IMG/VR virus record: IMGVR_UViG_3300048026_000076
Span: 1-24,012 of that record
Length of the DNA stretch: 24,012 nucleotides
Direction: 5' to 3' (one strand)
Source: a virus
Positions within the stretch are counted from its first letter, which is position 1. Each line of letters begins with the position of its first letter. This document shows positions 8,352 through 14,559 of the stretch, one piece after another. Below the pieces are notes generated by a model. It was given only the letters and a program-made list of their open reading frames with translations, was not told the origin of the DNA and ran no database searches. Made by a program: the position numbers and the translations under genes.

Positions 8352-9946
8352 CGACCGGAAACCTCTCTCACGTCAACATCCAGACCCGTTATGTTCCAAA
8401 AATTAGAACTTTCGTTGCTTTCAAAACGCAACGCTAAATACCTACCGGATGTTCTAACGTCTATTTTATGGTCTTGATCTATATTGAAAACATTAGTAGA
8501 GTACCAACTCACGGGATCCTGTGGTGTGTTTGAGTACCCCACCCGTATAGTCACACTGCCCTCGCCCCGTATCTGAGGCATTATTCCCATGACTTGTTTT
8601 ATGTTGTTGTTAGCCGTGTTTAGAACAGTGTCTAAATCTATTTTAGTAGCCTCCAAAAAACAATTTACGCTTGATCCCGAAAACCCCCTACTGTTATTCA
8701 TGATATACAGTTTACTGTTTGTGTGGTCTACTGAATAGAGAAAAATATCTTCGGCAACTGCATTTAACGAGGAGTTAGACCACCATTTAGTACTAACGCT
8801 GTAAGGTAAAGTTTCAATTACAGGGTCATCCCACGTTCCCTCAACACCGCCGCCACTCATAGCGTCCCCGTGTGAAAGGGATCGAATGTTTGGTAAGTCT
8901 ACAAAAGTAAAAGCGTCATTATCCCAGTTGTAAACAAGGCACTTGTTTGGAGAGTATTTTCCGTCAGTAGCGTCTTTAACGGCGCCTTGCACAGCGTAGC
9001 AAATCCAAACTTCTGAACGAGAAGCAACTGACTCGCAAAAAACGCTTTCTGTATCTATTAAACCTTTGTAAAACTCGTCTTTTACTTTTAAGCTAGACAA
9101 GCTTTTTTTAACATTTCCGTCGTGAACGTATATATCATTTTGTCCTACTACAAGGTGTTTTCCTTCCCACGAAGCGCAAGCGCCTCTGCTTATTATTCCG
9201 TCGTCACTAAATATTTCTCTAAAAGAAAAAACTAACGGCGCTCCGATAAAATCCATTGCGTACACACCGCGCTCGGCATATATAATTTGAGTGTTTCCAA
9301 GTGTTAGTTGGTCAAGTAAATTTCCGTTTTTGCCGCCAAGCTCATTAAAACCAGCAAGATTTGTTGTAGAAGTAACGTCATAGCTTGTGGGTACGCTAGA
9401 CGGATCAAACTCATCAGACCAACGAACTCTTGTGTTGTAATCACTGCCGCCGCCAGAGGTGTCTGTATACCCCGCCATTACAAGAAACGACTTGTATGGT
9501 TTTACGCTTTTAGTAGATAACGTGGAAGGCCAATTTGCTAAGTTGGAAAAATTACCGTTACTTGATAAAGTTGTTGTGTTTATATACTGAGGCACGTCAG
9601 AGCTATTATTAAAAATAATTCCAGAACCTATCTGCTCCGTTTGCCACATTGATGTGTTCGAGTAACCAGTACCGACATTCGTCACACTTGAGCCGTTGTA
9701 CCTGTAAATGTTGTTTCTTGATCCAATAAAAAGGTTATTTGATCCGGTTTTTAAAAACCCAGCGACAGTTACGGGGGCGTTAGGTATAGTGATTCCCACA
9801 TCGGTGTGACCCAGTGTTTTTCCTATAGCGCCATTTTCAAAAGAAACATTGTTTCCAGACGGAAACTGAGTAAGCTCTACGTCGTAAGGATTTTTATCTG
9901 GCACCAAACCTCCGGCGCCTATGTTTCTTAAAGGTATGTAAGCCAT
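8348..9946 (-). CDS. Tail nozzle/hub candidate (P22 gp10-like beta-propeller type), 532 aa
   Basis: The N-terminus contains YIPLRNIGAGGLVPDKNPYD and then LTQFPSGNNVSFENGAIGKT. The body has repeated blade-like patterns: FIGSRNNIYRYNGSSV, NTQIIYAERGVYAMDF, HLVVGQNDIYVHDGNVKKSL and KCLVYNWDNDAFTFVDLPNI. Such repeats are typical of the beta-propeller tail hub and nozzle proteins of short-tailed phages, for example P22 gp10 (packaged DNA stabilisation) and the SU10 nozzle. The C-terminal part (about 440-532) is beta-rich and includes SGRYLALRFESNESSNFWNI, a pattern seen at the end of many such proteins. It would cap the tail below the adaptor and hold packaged DNA. The gene is coupled to both neighbours (TAATG upstream, ATGA downstream). 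The nozzle assignment is moderately sure; virion structural protein is very likely. Confidence 0.68.
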   Translation of the reverse strand: MAYIPLRNIGAGGLVPDKNPYDVELTQFPSGNNVSFENGAIGKTLGHTDVGITIPNAPVTVAGFLKTGSNNLFIGSRNNIYRYNGSSVTNVGTGYSNTSMWQTEQIGSGIIFNNSSDVPQYINTTTLSSNGNFSNLANWPSTLSTKSVKPYKSFLVMAGYTDTSGGGSDYNTRVRWSDEFDPSSVPTSYDVTSTTNLAGFNELGGKNGNLLDQLTLGNTQIIYAERGVYAMDFIGAPLVFSFREIFSDDGIISRGACASWEGKHLVVGQNDIYVHDGNVKKSLSSLKVKDEFYKGLIDTESVFCESVASRSEVWICYAVQGAVKDATDGKYSPNKCLVYNWDNDAFTFVDLPNIRSLSHGDAMSGGGVEGTWDDPVIETLPYSVSTKWWSNSSLNAVAEDIFLYSVDHTNSKLYIMNNSRGFSGSSVNCFLEATKIDLDTVLNTANNNIKQVMGIMPQIRGEGSVTIRVGYSNTPQDPVSWYSTNVFNIDQDHKIDVRTSGRYLALRFESNESSNFWNITGLDVDVREVSGR

Positions 9947-11028
9947 TAACTATCTCTTACCCACATATACACGGTTAAGTAGGGTTGAATATTATTGTGA
10001 GAGGTGCCACCACCTGTGTTCTCCACTAAATTTCCACTGCCGTCAATAAATGTACCACTTTTGCTGTTCATCCCAGAAATACCTGAATTATTGCTCAATG
10101 CGTTAGTAGAGGCACCGCCACTGCCGTTCATCAATCTGTGTCTGTGAGAAGGCATTTCTGCTATTGTAAGGGTATGCTTATACTTACCACCCGTCTCTCC
10201 TGCCGTAAAAGTTTCGGTAGTGTCTCCGTCGTCAAGAGAGCCAAAACCAACAAGAACACGGCCAACACCCGTTTCTGACCAAGCCCCGCCAAATATGTCG
10301 GCTGGACTTGTGTTTTTAGTGGTACTCATGTAAATAGAACCAACAGGATAAACTTTGTCTAATATGTTAGCTATCCTAGTATCTGCAACAGTTCCGCTAG
10401 TCAAACCCGTGTTAAGACCCGCAACGTCTACGCCGTCAACAAGGCCGGTTCCGTTCATTGTTATGTTGCCCGCAACTGTCAAACCCCCCGTACTCACGGC
10501 TGAGGTGGTTGTTATGGATCCATTAACTGTTAAAGCGCCGCTGGCTAAATCTATTAAATCAGTATCATTTGTGTGACCTATGTTTGTGCCGTTAACAATA
10601 ACATCGTCTATGGTGGCTTTTCCTGCGGCTAAATCACCCGTAGTTGTAATGTTACTGGTACCGTTATCAATAGCGCCAAACCCACTTGTTATAGAACCAC
10701 CATCTAACGCGCCGACTGATGTTACGTTTGTCTGAGCCGCCGTAGTTAACGTGCCTACAAAAGCCGTTGCCGCTGTTATAGTGGCGCCGTTAAAATTACC
10801 GCTGGCGTCTCTTTTGACTAATTCATTGGCGGTGTTAGCGTTAGTGGCTGTTGTTAACAAATCCATCTGGGCGGCGGTAGCTTGCGTCGCCCCCGTCAAA
10901 CTAGGAAATGTTGCTTTTACTGCGGTTTTTATTAGCCTTATGTGGTTGTCGCCTTCACTAACAGAGTCTGACGGCGTCGGGTATGTGGGGTCTAAATTGT
11001 TTATGTGCGTTGCGTTTTCAACTGTCAT
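9946..11028 (-). CDS. Tail fibre with collar-like C-terminal domain, 360 aa
   Basis: The frame is open from 11118, but the ATG at 11028 is the likely start. It makes an ATGA overlap with the holin gene and gives MTVENATHINNLDPTYPTPS, a typical fibre N-terminus. About residues 1-45 form the attachment domain. About 45-215 is a Thr/Ala/Gly/Asn repeat shaft with words such as GTLTTAAQTNVTSVGALDGG and GLVDGVDVAGLN. About 225-360 is a collar-like tip: VYPVGSIYMSTTKNTSPADI, GRVLVGFG, an ETGGKYKHTLTIAEMPSHRH segment, and GGGTSHNNIQPYLTVYMWVR. The motif set matches baseplate gp10 C-terminal/receptor-binding domains. Its tip is paralogous to that of the fibre at 7287-8351. Role: adhesion to the host, with tip histidines possibly coordinating metal as in T4 short fibres. 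Confidence 0.82.
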   Translation of the reverse strand: MTVENATHINNLDPTYPTPSDSVSEGDNHIRLIKTAVKATFPSLTGATQATAAQMDLLTTATNANTANELVKRDASGNFNGATITAATAFVGTLTTAAQTNVTSVGALDGGSITSGFGAIDNGTSNITTTGDLAAGKATIDDVIVNGTNIGHTNDTDLIDLASGALTVNGSITTTSAVSTGGLTVAGNITMNGTGLVDGVDVAGLNTGLTSGTVADTRIANILDKVYPVGSIYMSTTKNTSPADIFGGAWSETGVGRVLVGFGSLDDGDTTETFTAGETGGKYKHTLTIAEMPSHRHRLMNGSGGASTNALSNNSGISGMNSKSGTFIDGSGNLVENTGGGTSHNNIQPYLTVYMWVRDS

Positions 11029-11405
11029 TTTTTTGAACCTTTGTTTTTCATTAAACCAACGGCAGACCGAACACCAAAACTTGCCGCAACAATAATAGAT
11101 AGTGTGTACTGATACCACTCAGGCATCATTGATAGAGCGTCAAAACCATCTCTAACGTATGGAACTAAACTTGGTATAAAGCACATAACAAGCGGTATGG
11201 AAAACAACACGGTTAACCACTCATCCTTCCAACTGTTACCGCTATTTTTAGCCATGTAGGCTTCCCAATCAGCGGCTGATTTAGAGCTTTGAACCATTAT
11301 TGTCGCTTCAGCCTCAGCCTTAGCCTTTGACTTAGCAACCTTACCTTCAACCCAAACCTTACCAATGTTTGCGGCAGACCCAAGAAGACCAAAAAGCGGA
11401 TTCAT
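11025..11405 (-). CDS. Holin of the GTA-release (3TM) type, 126 aa
   Basis: The short membrane protein has a charged helical N-terminal half (residues 16-50, Lys/Ala/Glu-rich), then the conserved-looking word NSGNSWKDEWLTVLFSIP at about 54-71. Transmembrane segments lie at about 64-84 and 98-117, and the tail is very basic (MKNKGSKK). A weaker hydrophobic N-terminus (NPLFGLLGSAANIG) may provide the third segment. This pattern matches the holin family named for gene-transfer-agent release (GTA_holin_3TM), which permeabilises the inner membrane so that the lysozyme can reach peptidoglycan. It directly follows the lysozyme gene with an ATGA overlap, as expected for a lysis pair. Confidence 0.8.
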   Translation of the reverse strand: MNPLFGLLGSAANIGKVWVEGKVAKSKAKAEAEATIMVQSSKSAADWEAYMAKNSGNSWKDEWLTVLFSIPLVMCFIPSLVPYVRDGFDALSMMPEWYQYTLSIIVAASFGVRSAVGLMKNKGSKK

Positions 11406-11818
11406 TTACCGTCACCATCAGCTATCATGTTTGCCACCTCAACGCTTCTTTGACCAACCTGCCGAGCGTAGTTGCTGTCAAGCAACTCTGTACCCGCCAG
11501 CTCAAACAAACCCTTCTCAATATACCCAATAGTTTTTTTAAATTTACAAAAAGTGTTTAACCCCATGTTAAACACTAGATTAACTATCGCTTCTTTACGA
11601 ACATCGTTTAGGCCGTCAAACCAAGAAAAGGTAGCTTGGCACTGAGCCACAACGCTTTTAATGTCGTTATCGAGAAGATACATAGCCTCGTCTTCGCTAA
11701 TACCTACCGATAAATTTCTACCGACACCTATAGTCGGATGACCCATACTACAGTGATATAGTTTTGTTTCTAATCCCTCATGAACTACTAGTTGTTTTTT
11801 AAGTCTATCGTAATTCAT
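11402..11818 (-). CDS. GH24 lysozyme (endolysin), T4-lysozyme family, Cys-type catalytic triad
   Basis: The N-terminal active-site region reads HEGLETKLYHC, then SMGHPTIGVGRNL. From the ATG at 11818, Glu14, Cys23 and Thr29 fit the E-x8-(D/C)-x5-T triad of glycoside hydrolase family 24 endolysins. The Asp of T4 lysozyme (D20) is replaced by Cys, a known tolerated variant. Later words NMGLNTFCKFKKT and the C-terminal GQRSVEVANM match the family's helical lobe. Length (138 aa) is slightly below T4 lysozyme. There is no signal peptide, so export depends on the holin encoded next. Start choice: the ATG at 11818 overlaps the upstream stop as TAATG and has a weak GGA in front. A second in-frame ATG at 11830 (4 residues longer) lacks any Shine-Dalgarno and overlaps the nuclease by 13 nt. 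Confidence 0.9.
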   Translation of the reverse strand: MNYDRLKKQLVVHEGLETKLYHCSMGHPTIGVGRNLSVGISEDEAMYLLDNDIKSVVAQCQATFSWFDGLNDVRKEAIVNLVFNMGLNTFCKFKKTIGYIEKGLFELAGTELLDSNYARQVGQRSVEVANMIADGDGK

Positions 11819-12240
11819 TAATTGTTCCATTTTTTAGATATTTTTTTTAAACTGTTTTCTTGTTTTCTTTTTGTCATAAGCCTTATCGGTATTCTCATAA
11901 ACAAAGTATTAACCTCAGAGGCTTCAACAAAATAAATCAAACCCTTGGGTAAACAAACAAAAGCAAAAAAATCAACGTCTTTTGCTTCGTACTTTTGATT
12001 TGTTTTTCCTGTGCTTGTTTTTCTGGCTCTATATCTCCAATACGAACAACCGTGGGTTGTCTCTATCCTATTGGTTGTTTTAACCTGACATTTGACAAAG
12101 CCACCGCTCTCTGTTTCGCAAAGAATGTCATAGTGTCTTGTAGTTTGTGGAAATGCTATCGCGGGAAATATGCGTTGTAGCACCGATGCGGCTAGAAGTT
12201 CACCAGAAAAACAGACCCTGTTAGACGACATATTTGCCAA
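11818..12240 (-). CDS. PD-(D/E)XK-like endonuclease, 140 aa
   Basis: The product has the order GE (Glu14), a helix (LLAASVLQRIF), then HYDILCE (Asp38), then FVKCQVKTT (Gln52 and Lys54). This reproduces the E...D...(E/Q)xK core of small PD-(D/E)XK nucleases such as the PDDEXK_5 and Hjc-like groups, with Gln in place of the usual Glu. A later DVDFFAFVCLPKGLIYFV strand-turn-strand also fits the fold. The C-terminus is strongly basic and may bind DNA. It likely cuts branched or host DNA, though the substrate is unknown. The TTG at 12240 is preferred because an AGAGGG Shine-Dalgarno sits 7 nt upstream; the ATG at 12231 would be too far from it. It is the first gene after a candidate promoter and precedes the lysozyme, an unusual place for a nuclease. 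Confidence 0.65.
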   Translation of the reverse strand: MANMSSNRVCFSGELLAASVLQRIFPAIAFPQTTRHYDILCETESGGFVKCQVKTTNRIETTHGCSYWRYRARKTSTGKTNQKYEAKDVDFFAFVCLPKGLIYFVEASEVNTLFMRIPIRLMTKRKQENSLKKISKKWNN

Positions 12241-12254
12241 AGGTCTACCCTCTT

Positions 12255-12282
12255 ATTTTACATAGTTTTTTATATTAATCAA
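12255..12282 (-). promoter_or_regulatory. Candidate sigma70-like promoter before the nuclease-lysozyme-holin genes
   Basis: On the minus strand TTGATT (complement of 12277-12282) is followed after 16 nt by TAAAAT (complement of 12255-12260), in the 69-nt gap 12241-12309. This is one of the few gaps over 50 nt in the window and it is very AT-rich. The match to TTGACA/TATAAT is partial (4/6 and 5/6), and AT-rich DNA gives chance matches. A TGACGT hexamer occurs twice just upstream (complement of 12284-12289 and 12307-12312). Confidence 0.3.
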
Positions 12283-12309
12283 ACGTCATTTTTTAGTTTA
12301 CTTTTTACG

Positions 12310-12726
12310 TCAAAGCAAAGGGTTGTTGTCTACTGCGTCCAACTTTTGACGTAATCTTTTAATTTCGTTTTCGTTTCTTTTAATCTCAGACGCAATAGTA
12401 GATATTCGGCTTTTATTAACGCTAACCCCGCTTTCAATTTGACCAATATCAAGGTTCTCAATTCCGCTAATTTTTGTTTCAACATTTAATATTTCTCCTT
12501 CTATTCTAGCTATTGTGCCGGATATGTGACCCACATCGCTATTTGATTGTGTAACCTCTAAAGTTGTAAGACGCTTTTCCATAACTCGGATTTCTTCGAC
12601 ATTATACAACTCCCCCATCTTAGTTTCTAAAGCTTCTAGCTTTGTTTCCAGAGTGACAAAAGCCCCCACCACCCCCGCAAAAGAGGTAGCTATCCCTATC
12701 CATGTGCTTATCTGTTCTGGCTTCAT
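12310..12726 (-). CDS. One-TM coiled-coil protein, 138 aa, membrane/lysis cassette
   Basis: Residues about 8-25 (TWIGIATSFAGVVGAFVTLE) form a single N-terminal transmembrane helix. The rest is almost entirely charged heptad-like helix, from LETKLEALETKMGELYN at about 26-42 to IKRNENEIKRLRQKLDAV near the C-terminus. Two Gly/Ile-containing breaks near 66-105 suggest two or three coiled-coil segments. Topology resembles inner-membrane spanins or small phage membrane-anchored coiled-coil proteins. No lipoprotein partner was found, so an Rz-type role is only a possibility. The ATG forms an ATGA overlap with the stop of the upstream secreted protein, so the two are probably made together. Family not recognised. 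Confidence 0.72.
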   Translation of the reverse strand: MKPEQISTWIGIATSFAGVVGAFVTLETKLEALETKMGELYNVEEIRVMEKRLTTLEVTQSNSDVGHISGTIARIEGEILNVETKISGIENLDIGQIESGVSVNKSRISTIASEIKRNENEIKRLRQKLDAVDNNPLL

Positions 12727-13511
12727 CGAGGTGTTATCTCCAAAGTTTGTTGTGCTTCATTTGAGTACAAATCATACATTTGGCTTTGCACTCCAATGTT
12801 GTGATTATGCCAGTCTAAATTCAATTGATTTGGCATAAGCTGATCAATAGACACAGCCGTGTTGGTAAAAAAATCCATAACTGTATTTGTAGCCATAAAC
12901 GCGGTTGCTATTGTATCTATAACAACTGAGTCTTTAGCATAGCCCTCTATCATGTTTTTAGTCAAACTAGCCTCAAGCATTCCTGATATGCTGGTATTAA
13001 ACTTTTGTCGGCTAGATTCCTTAATAGCTCTAAGGTCGTTGTCAGTTGCGTACTGCTCTGCGTTAATCTTAGTCTGCTGGTCGCCATTGACAAGCATGTC
13101 TGCTATTTCTGTGACTGCCGCTATTTCGCTTGCCGCTTCTATCAGCTCGCCTTTTTCTTCTTCGTATGTGCCTTGCTCAACATCTATCATATCGTTAAGC
13201 AAAACGGCTGTGAGAGCTTCTGGCGTACTGTTAACTAAACCATCAGCGTAAGCTTGGTTAAATATATCCATCTGTTCTGGAGTTAGTTCGTATTGCGTAC
13301 CGTCTCCGTTGTTGTAAATAACAGTGTTACCATCAATCATGGATTGAGTAGTCCATTGGATGTAATCTTGAATGTTCTCAGTTATTACATTCTGTATCAC
13401 GGACGTACTTTCGCTTAGTGAAGTCATATCGAAGTCGTTTTCCTGTGCAACTGTTTTTATCGACGACAGGAGCATTAGGAACAAGATCAGGGTGTTTCTT
13501 ATAGTATTCAA
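12723..13511 (-). CDS. Signal-peptide protein with TTG start, 262 aa, unknown function
   Basis: The start is a TTG at 13511 with an AGGAG Shine-Dalgarno 9 nt upstream. It gives MNTIRNTLILFLMLLSSIKT followed by VAQEN: a basic n-region, a hydrophobic core and a plausible signal peptidase I site near residues 21-23. The mature part is acidic and helical, without transmembrane segments or cysteines, and includes TPEQMDIFNQAYADGLV. The first in-frame ATG (13475) lies inside the signal peptide's hydrophobic core and the next lies past the cleavage site, so the TTG start is needed for export. The first 134 nt overlap the 3' end of the upstream secreted-protein gene in another frame. Predicted location is the periplasm or cell surface. 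I do not recognise the family; candidate roles are lysis control or superinfection exclusion, both speculative. Confidence 0.72.
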   Translation of the reverse strand: MNTIRNTLILFLMLLSSIKTVAQENDFDMTSLSESTSVIQNVITENIQDYIQWTTQSMIDGNTVIYNNGDGTQYELTPEQMDIFNQAYADGLVNSTPEALTAVLLNDMIDVEQGTYEEEKGELIEAASEIAAVTEIADMLVNGDQQTKINAEQYATDNDLRAIKESSRQKFNTSISGMLEASLTKNMIEGYAKDSVVIDTIATAFMATNTVMDFFTNTAVSIDQLMPNQLNLDWHNHNIGVQSQMYDLYSNEAQQTLEITPR

Positions 13512-13932
13512 GAGCTTCTTCTCCTATTTTACCTAATATTGGGCAAGGTGTTTGAGCGTTTCTCATAGCCCACCAAACCCTAGAATCTTGGCATAAAACA
13601 CTGGTAGCGGCAACTTTTAAGCCTAAGTTAGAAAGTTGTCGACTAAGCTTTAGCCTTTCGCAACTAACATCAACTTTCATTTTAGAAGTGCTAATTCCTA
13701 TTTGTAAAGTCTGTACGCCTGACCCCGATGTAACAATGCAAGTATCTGATTGATATGTCGGAGTCGACGGAGCAACCGCCGTCGTTACCGGCATGCCTTC
13801 TTGGTTTACTGTTGTCTCAGTGGTGGTTGTAATAGTGTCTGCTTGTTGATTAGTGCCGAAGTCACCTACAGTTGCTTCGCTTGCAAGGCTAGAAAAACTT
13901 ACTAATAATCCCACTAGCAATAATAAGCACAT
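13378..13932 (-). CDS. Cysteine-containing secreted protein with signal peptide, 184 aa
   Basis: The frame is open from 14019, but the ATG at 13932 is the sensible start. It begins a classical signal peptide (MCLLLLVGLLVSFSSLASEA) and has GGGGG about 4-8 nt upstream. The mature part opens with a Thr-rich linker (DTITTTTETTVNQEGMPVTT). A domain with several cysteines follows, with words DTCIVTSGSG, DVSCERLKLSRQLSNLGLKV and CQDSRVWWAMRNAQTPCP, then KNSCTGKRL and a final DTEC. The even cysteine spacing suggests disulfides in the periplasm. No lipobox is present, so it is not an o-spanin lipoprotein. The first 44 nt overlap the 59-aa membrane gene and the last 134 nt overlap the next secreted gene, each in a different frame. 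I have an unverified impression that related cysteine-rich proteins occur in other marine phages. Confidence 0.72.
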   Translation of the reverse strand: MCLLLLVGLLVSFSSLASEATVGDFGTNQQADTITTTTETTVNQEGMPVTTAVAPSTPTYQSDTCIVTSGSGVQTLQIGISTSKMKVDVSCERLKLSRQLSNLGLKVAATSVLCQDSRVWWAMRNAQTPCPILGKIGEEALEYYKKHPDLVPNAPVVDKNSCTGKRLRYDFTKRKYVRDTECNN

Positions 13933-14068
13933 ACAACCCCCAAATCGTGTTTTGCTGAAACTTAAACTTCTCACTTCCTGAAGCGAGTCTACGGTTAATC
14001 TCTTTAAGATGAATTCCACACTCAGCTTCGTGCTTTTCTAGTCTTGCTAGTAATTCTTTTGTAGTCAT
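13889..14068 (-). CDS. Small one-TM protein, XhlA/holin-like, 59 aa
   Basis: Translation from the ATG at 14068 gives MTTKELLARLEKHEAECGIH, a charged amphipathic helix. A basic stretch (RRLASGSEKFKF) follows, then a C-terminal transmembrane helix (about residues 40-56, TIWGLYVLIIASGIISK), ending FF. An N-terminal soluble helix plus one C-terminal transmembrane segment is the layout of the XhlA-type small haemolysin/holin-associated proteins. The ATG overlaps the upstream TAA as TAATG, which supports it as a real coupled gene. Its 3' end overlaps the following secreted-protein start by 44 nt in another frame. Likely role: inner-membrane partner in lysis or anchoring; this is inference from topology. 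Confidence 0.7.
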   Translation of the reverse strand: MTTKELLARLEKHEAECGIHLKEINRRLASGSEKFKFQQNTIWGLYVLIIASGIISKFF

Positions 14069-14559
14069 TAGTTAAACCTTGCTGTTTTTATAACACCTGT
14101 GTTTTCGTTAACAGTAATTTCTTCTGCTGTAACTGTTACATTGCTTCTTTCTGCATCTCTGCTTTGAATAAAAGTTTCATAATTTCCTAAAGGAGAGTTG
14201 TTTACAGCGTTAGAACACTGCTCATTTATACCCTCTGAGCGAATGAAAGTAGCAAAACTATCGCTCCAATCTTGGTTGTAAATGTAAGATTTACTGCCGT
14301 TAATATCCTTGCCAAATAAAGCAAATTGCCAACCTATTTTTGCACCTGTTCTTTTGCCTATATACATAGCAAGCAAATAACCATCTTCTCTATTTAAACA
14401 AAAATAATTAGACCGAGAAAATATTAACTTAATGAACTCTGTTGAAGAATCTTCAGTGCTTCCATCAAAAGTAGACAAAACAGGATTCATACTATCCGCA
14501 ACAAGCCTGCTGTATTCTTCTTCTGTCCAATCTTTGCTATTCTCAAATGTATAAGCCAC
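14068..14559 (-). CDS. Unknown protein of fibre module A, 163 aa, GTG start
   Basis: The gene starts with GTG at 14559, sharing a G with the upstream stop (TAGTG), with AGGGG 7 nt upstream. The product starts MAYTFENSKDWTEEEYSRLV. It is soluble, aromatic-rich and lacks repeats or a signal peptide. Visible words include SRSNYFCLNREDGYLLAMYI and AKIGWQFALFGKDINGSKSY, which look like a small alpha/beta fold. The C-terminus is beta-type (VTVTAEEITVNENTGVIKTA). I do not recognise a family. Its place directly after a fibre gene and a second unknown suggests a fibre accessory or tip protein or a fibre chaperone, all inferred. Confidence 0.7.
   Translation of the reverse strand: MAYTFENSKDWTEEEYSRLVADSMNPVLSTFDGSTEDSSTEFIKLIFSRSNYFCLNREDGYLLAMYIGKRTGAKIGWQFALFGKDINGSKSYIYNQDWSDSFATFIRSEGINEQCSNAVNNSPLGNYETFIQSRDAERSNVTVTAEEITVNENTGVIKTARFN

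Noticed and set aside
11029-11118. N-terminal extension of the collar fibre frame upstream of 11028
   Set aside because: The extra 30 residues are Cys/Trp-rich and unlike fibre starts; they lie inside the holin's last transmembrane coding region, while ATG 11028 has the usual ATGA coupling.
12310-13932. Rz/Rz1-like spanin pair
   Set aside because: The TM coiled-coil protein could serve as an inner-membrane spanin, but neither secreted protein has a lipobox cysteine at its cleavage site and there is no embedded small lipoprotein frame that I can see.
13933-14019. N-terminal extension of the cysteine-containing secreted protein
   Set aside because: The extension would put a charged 29-residue leader before the signal peptide and lies in the coding region of the 59-aa membrane gene; ATG 13932 has a G-rich ribosome-binding sequence and gives a normal signal peptide.
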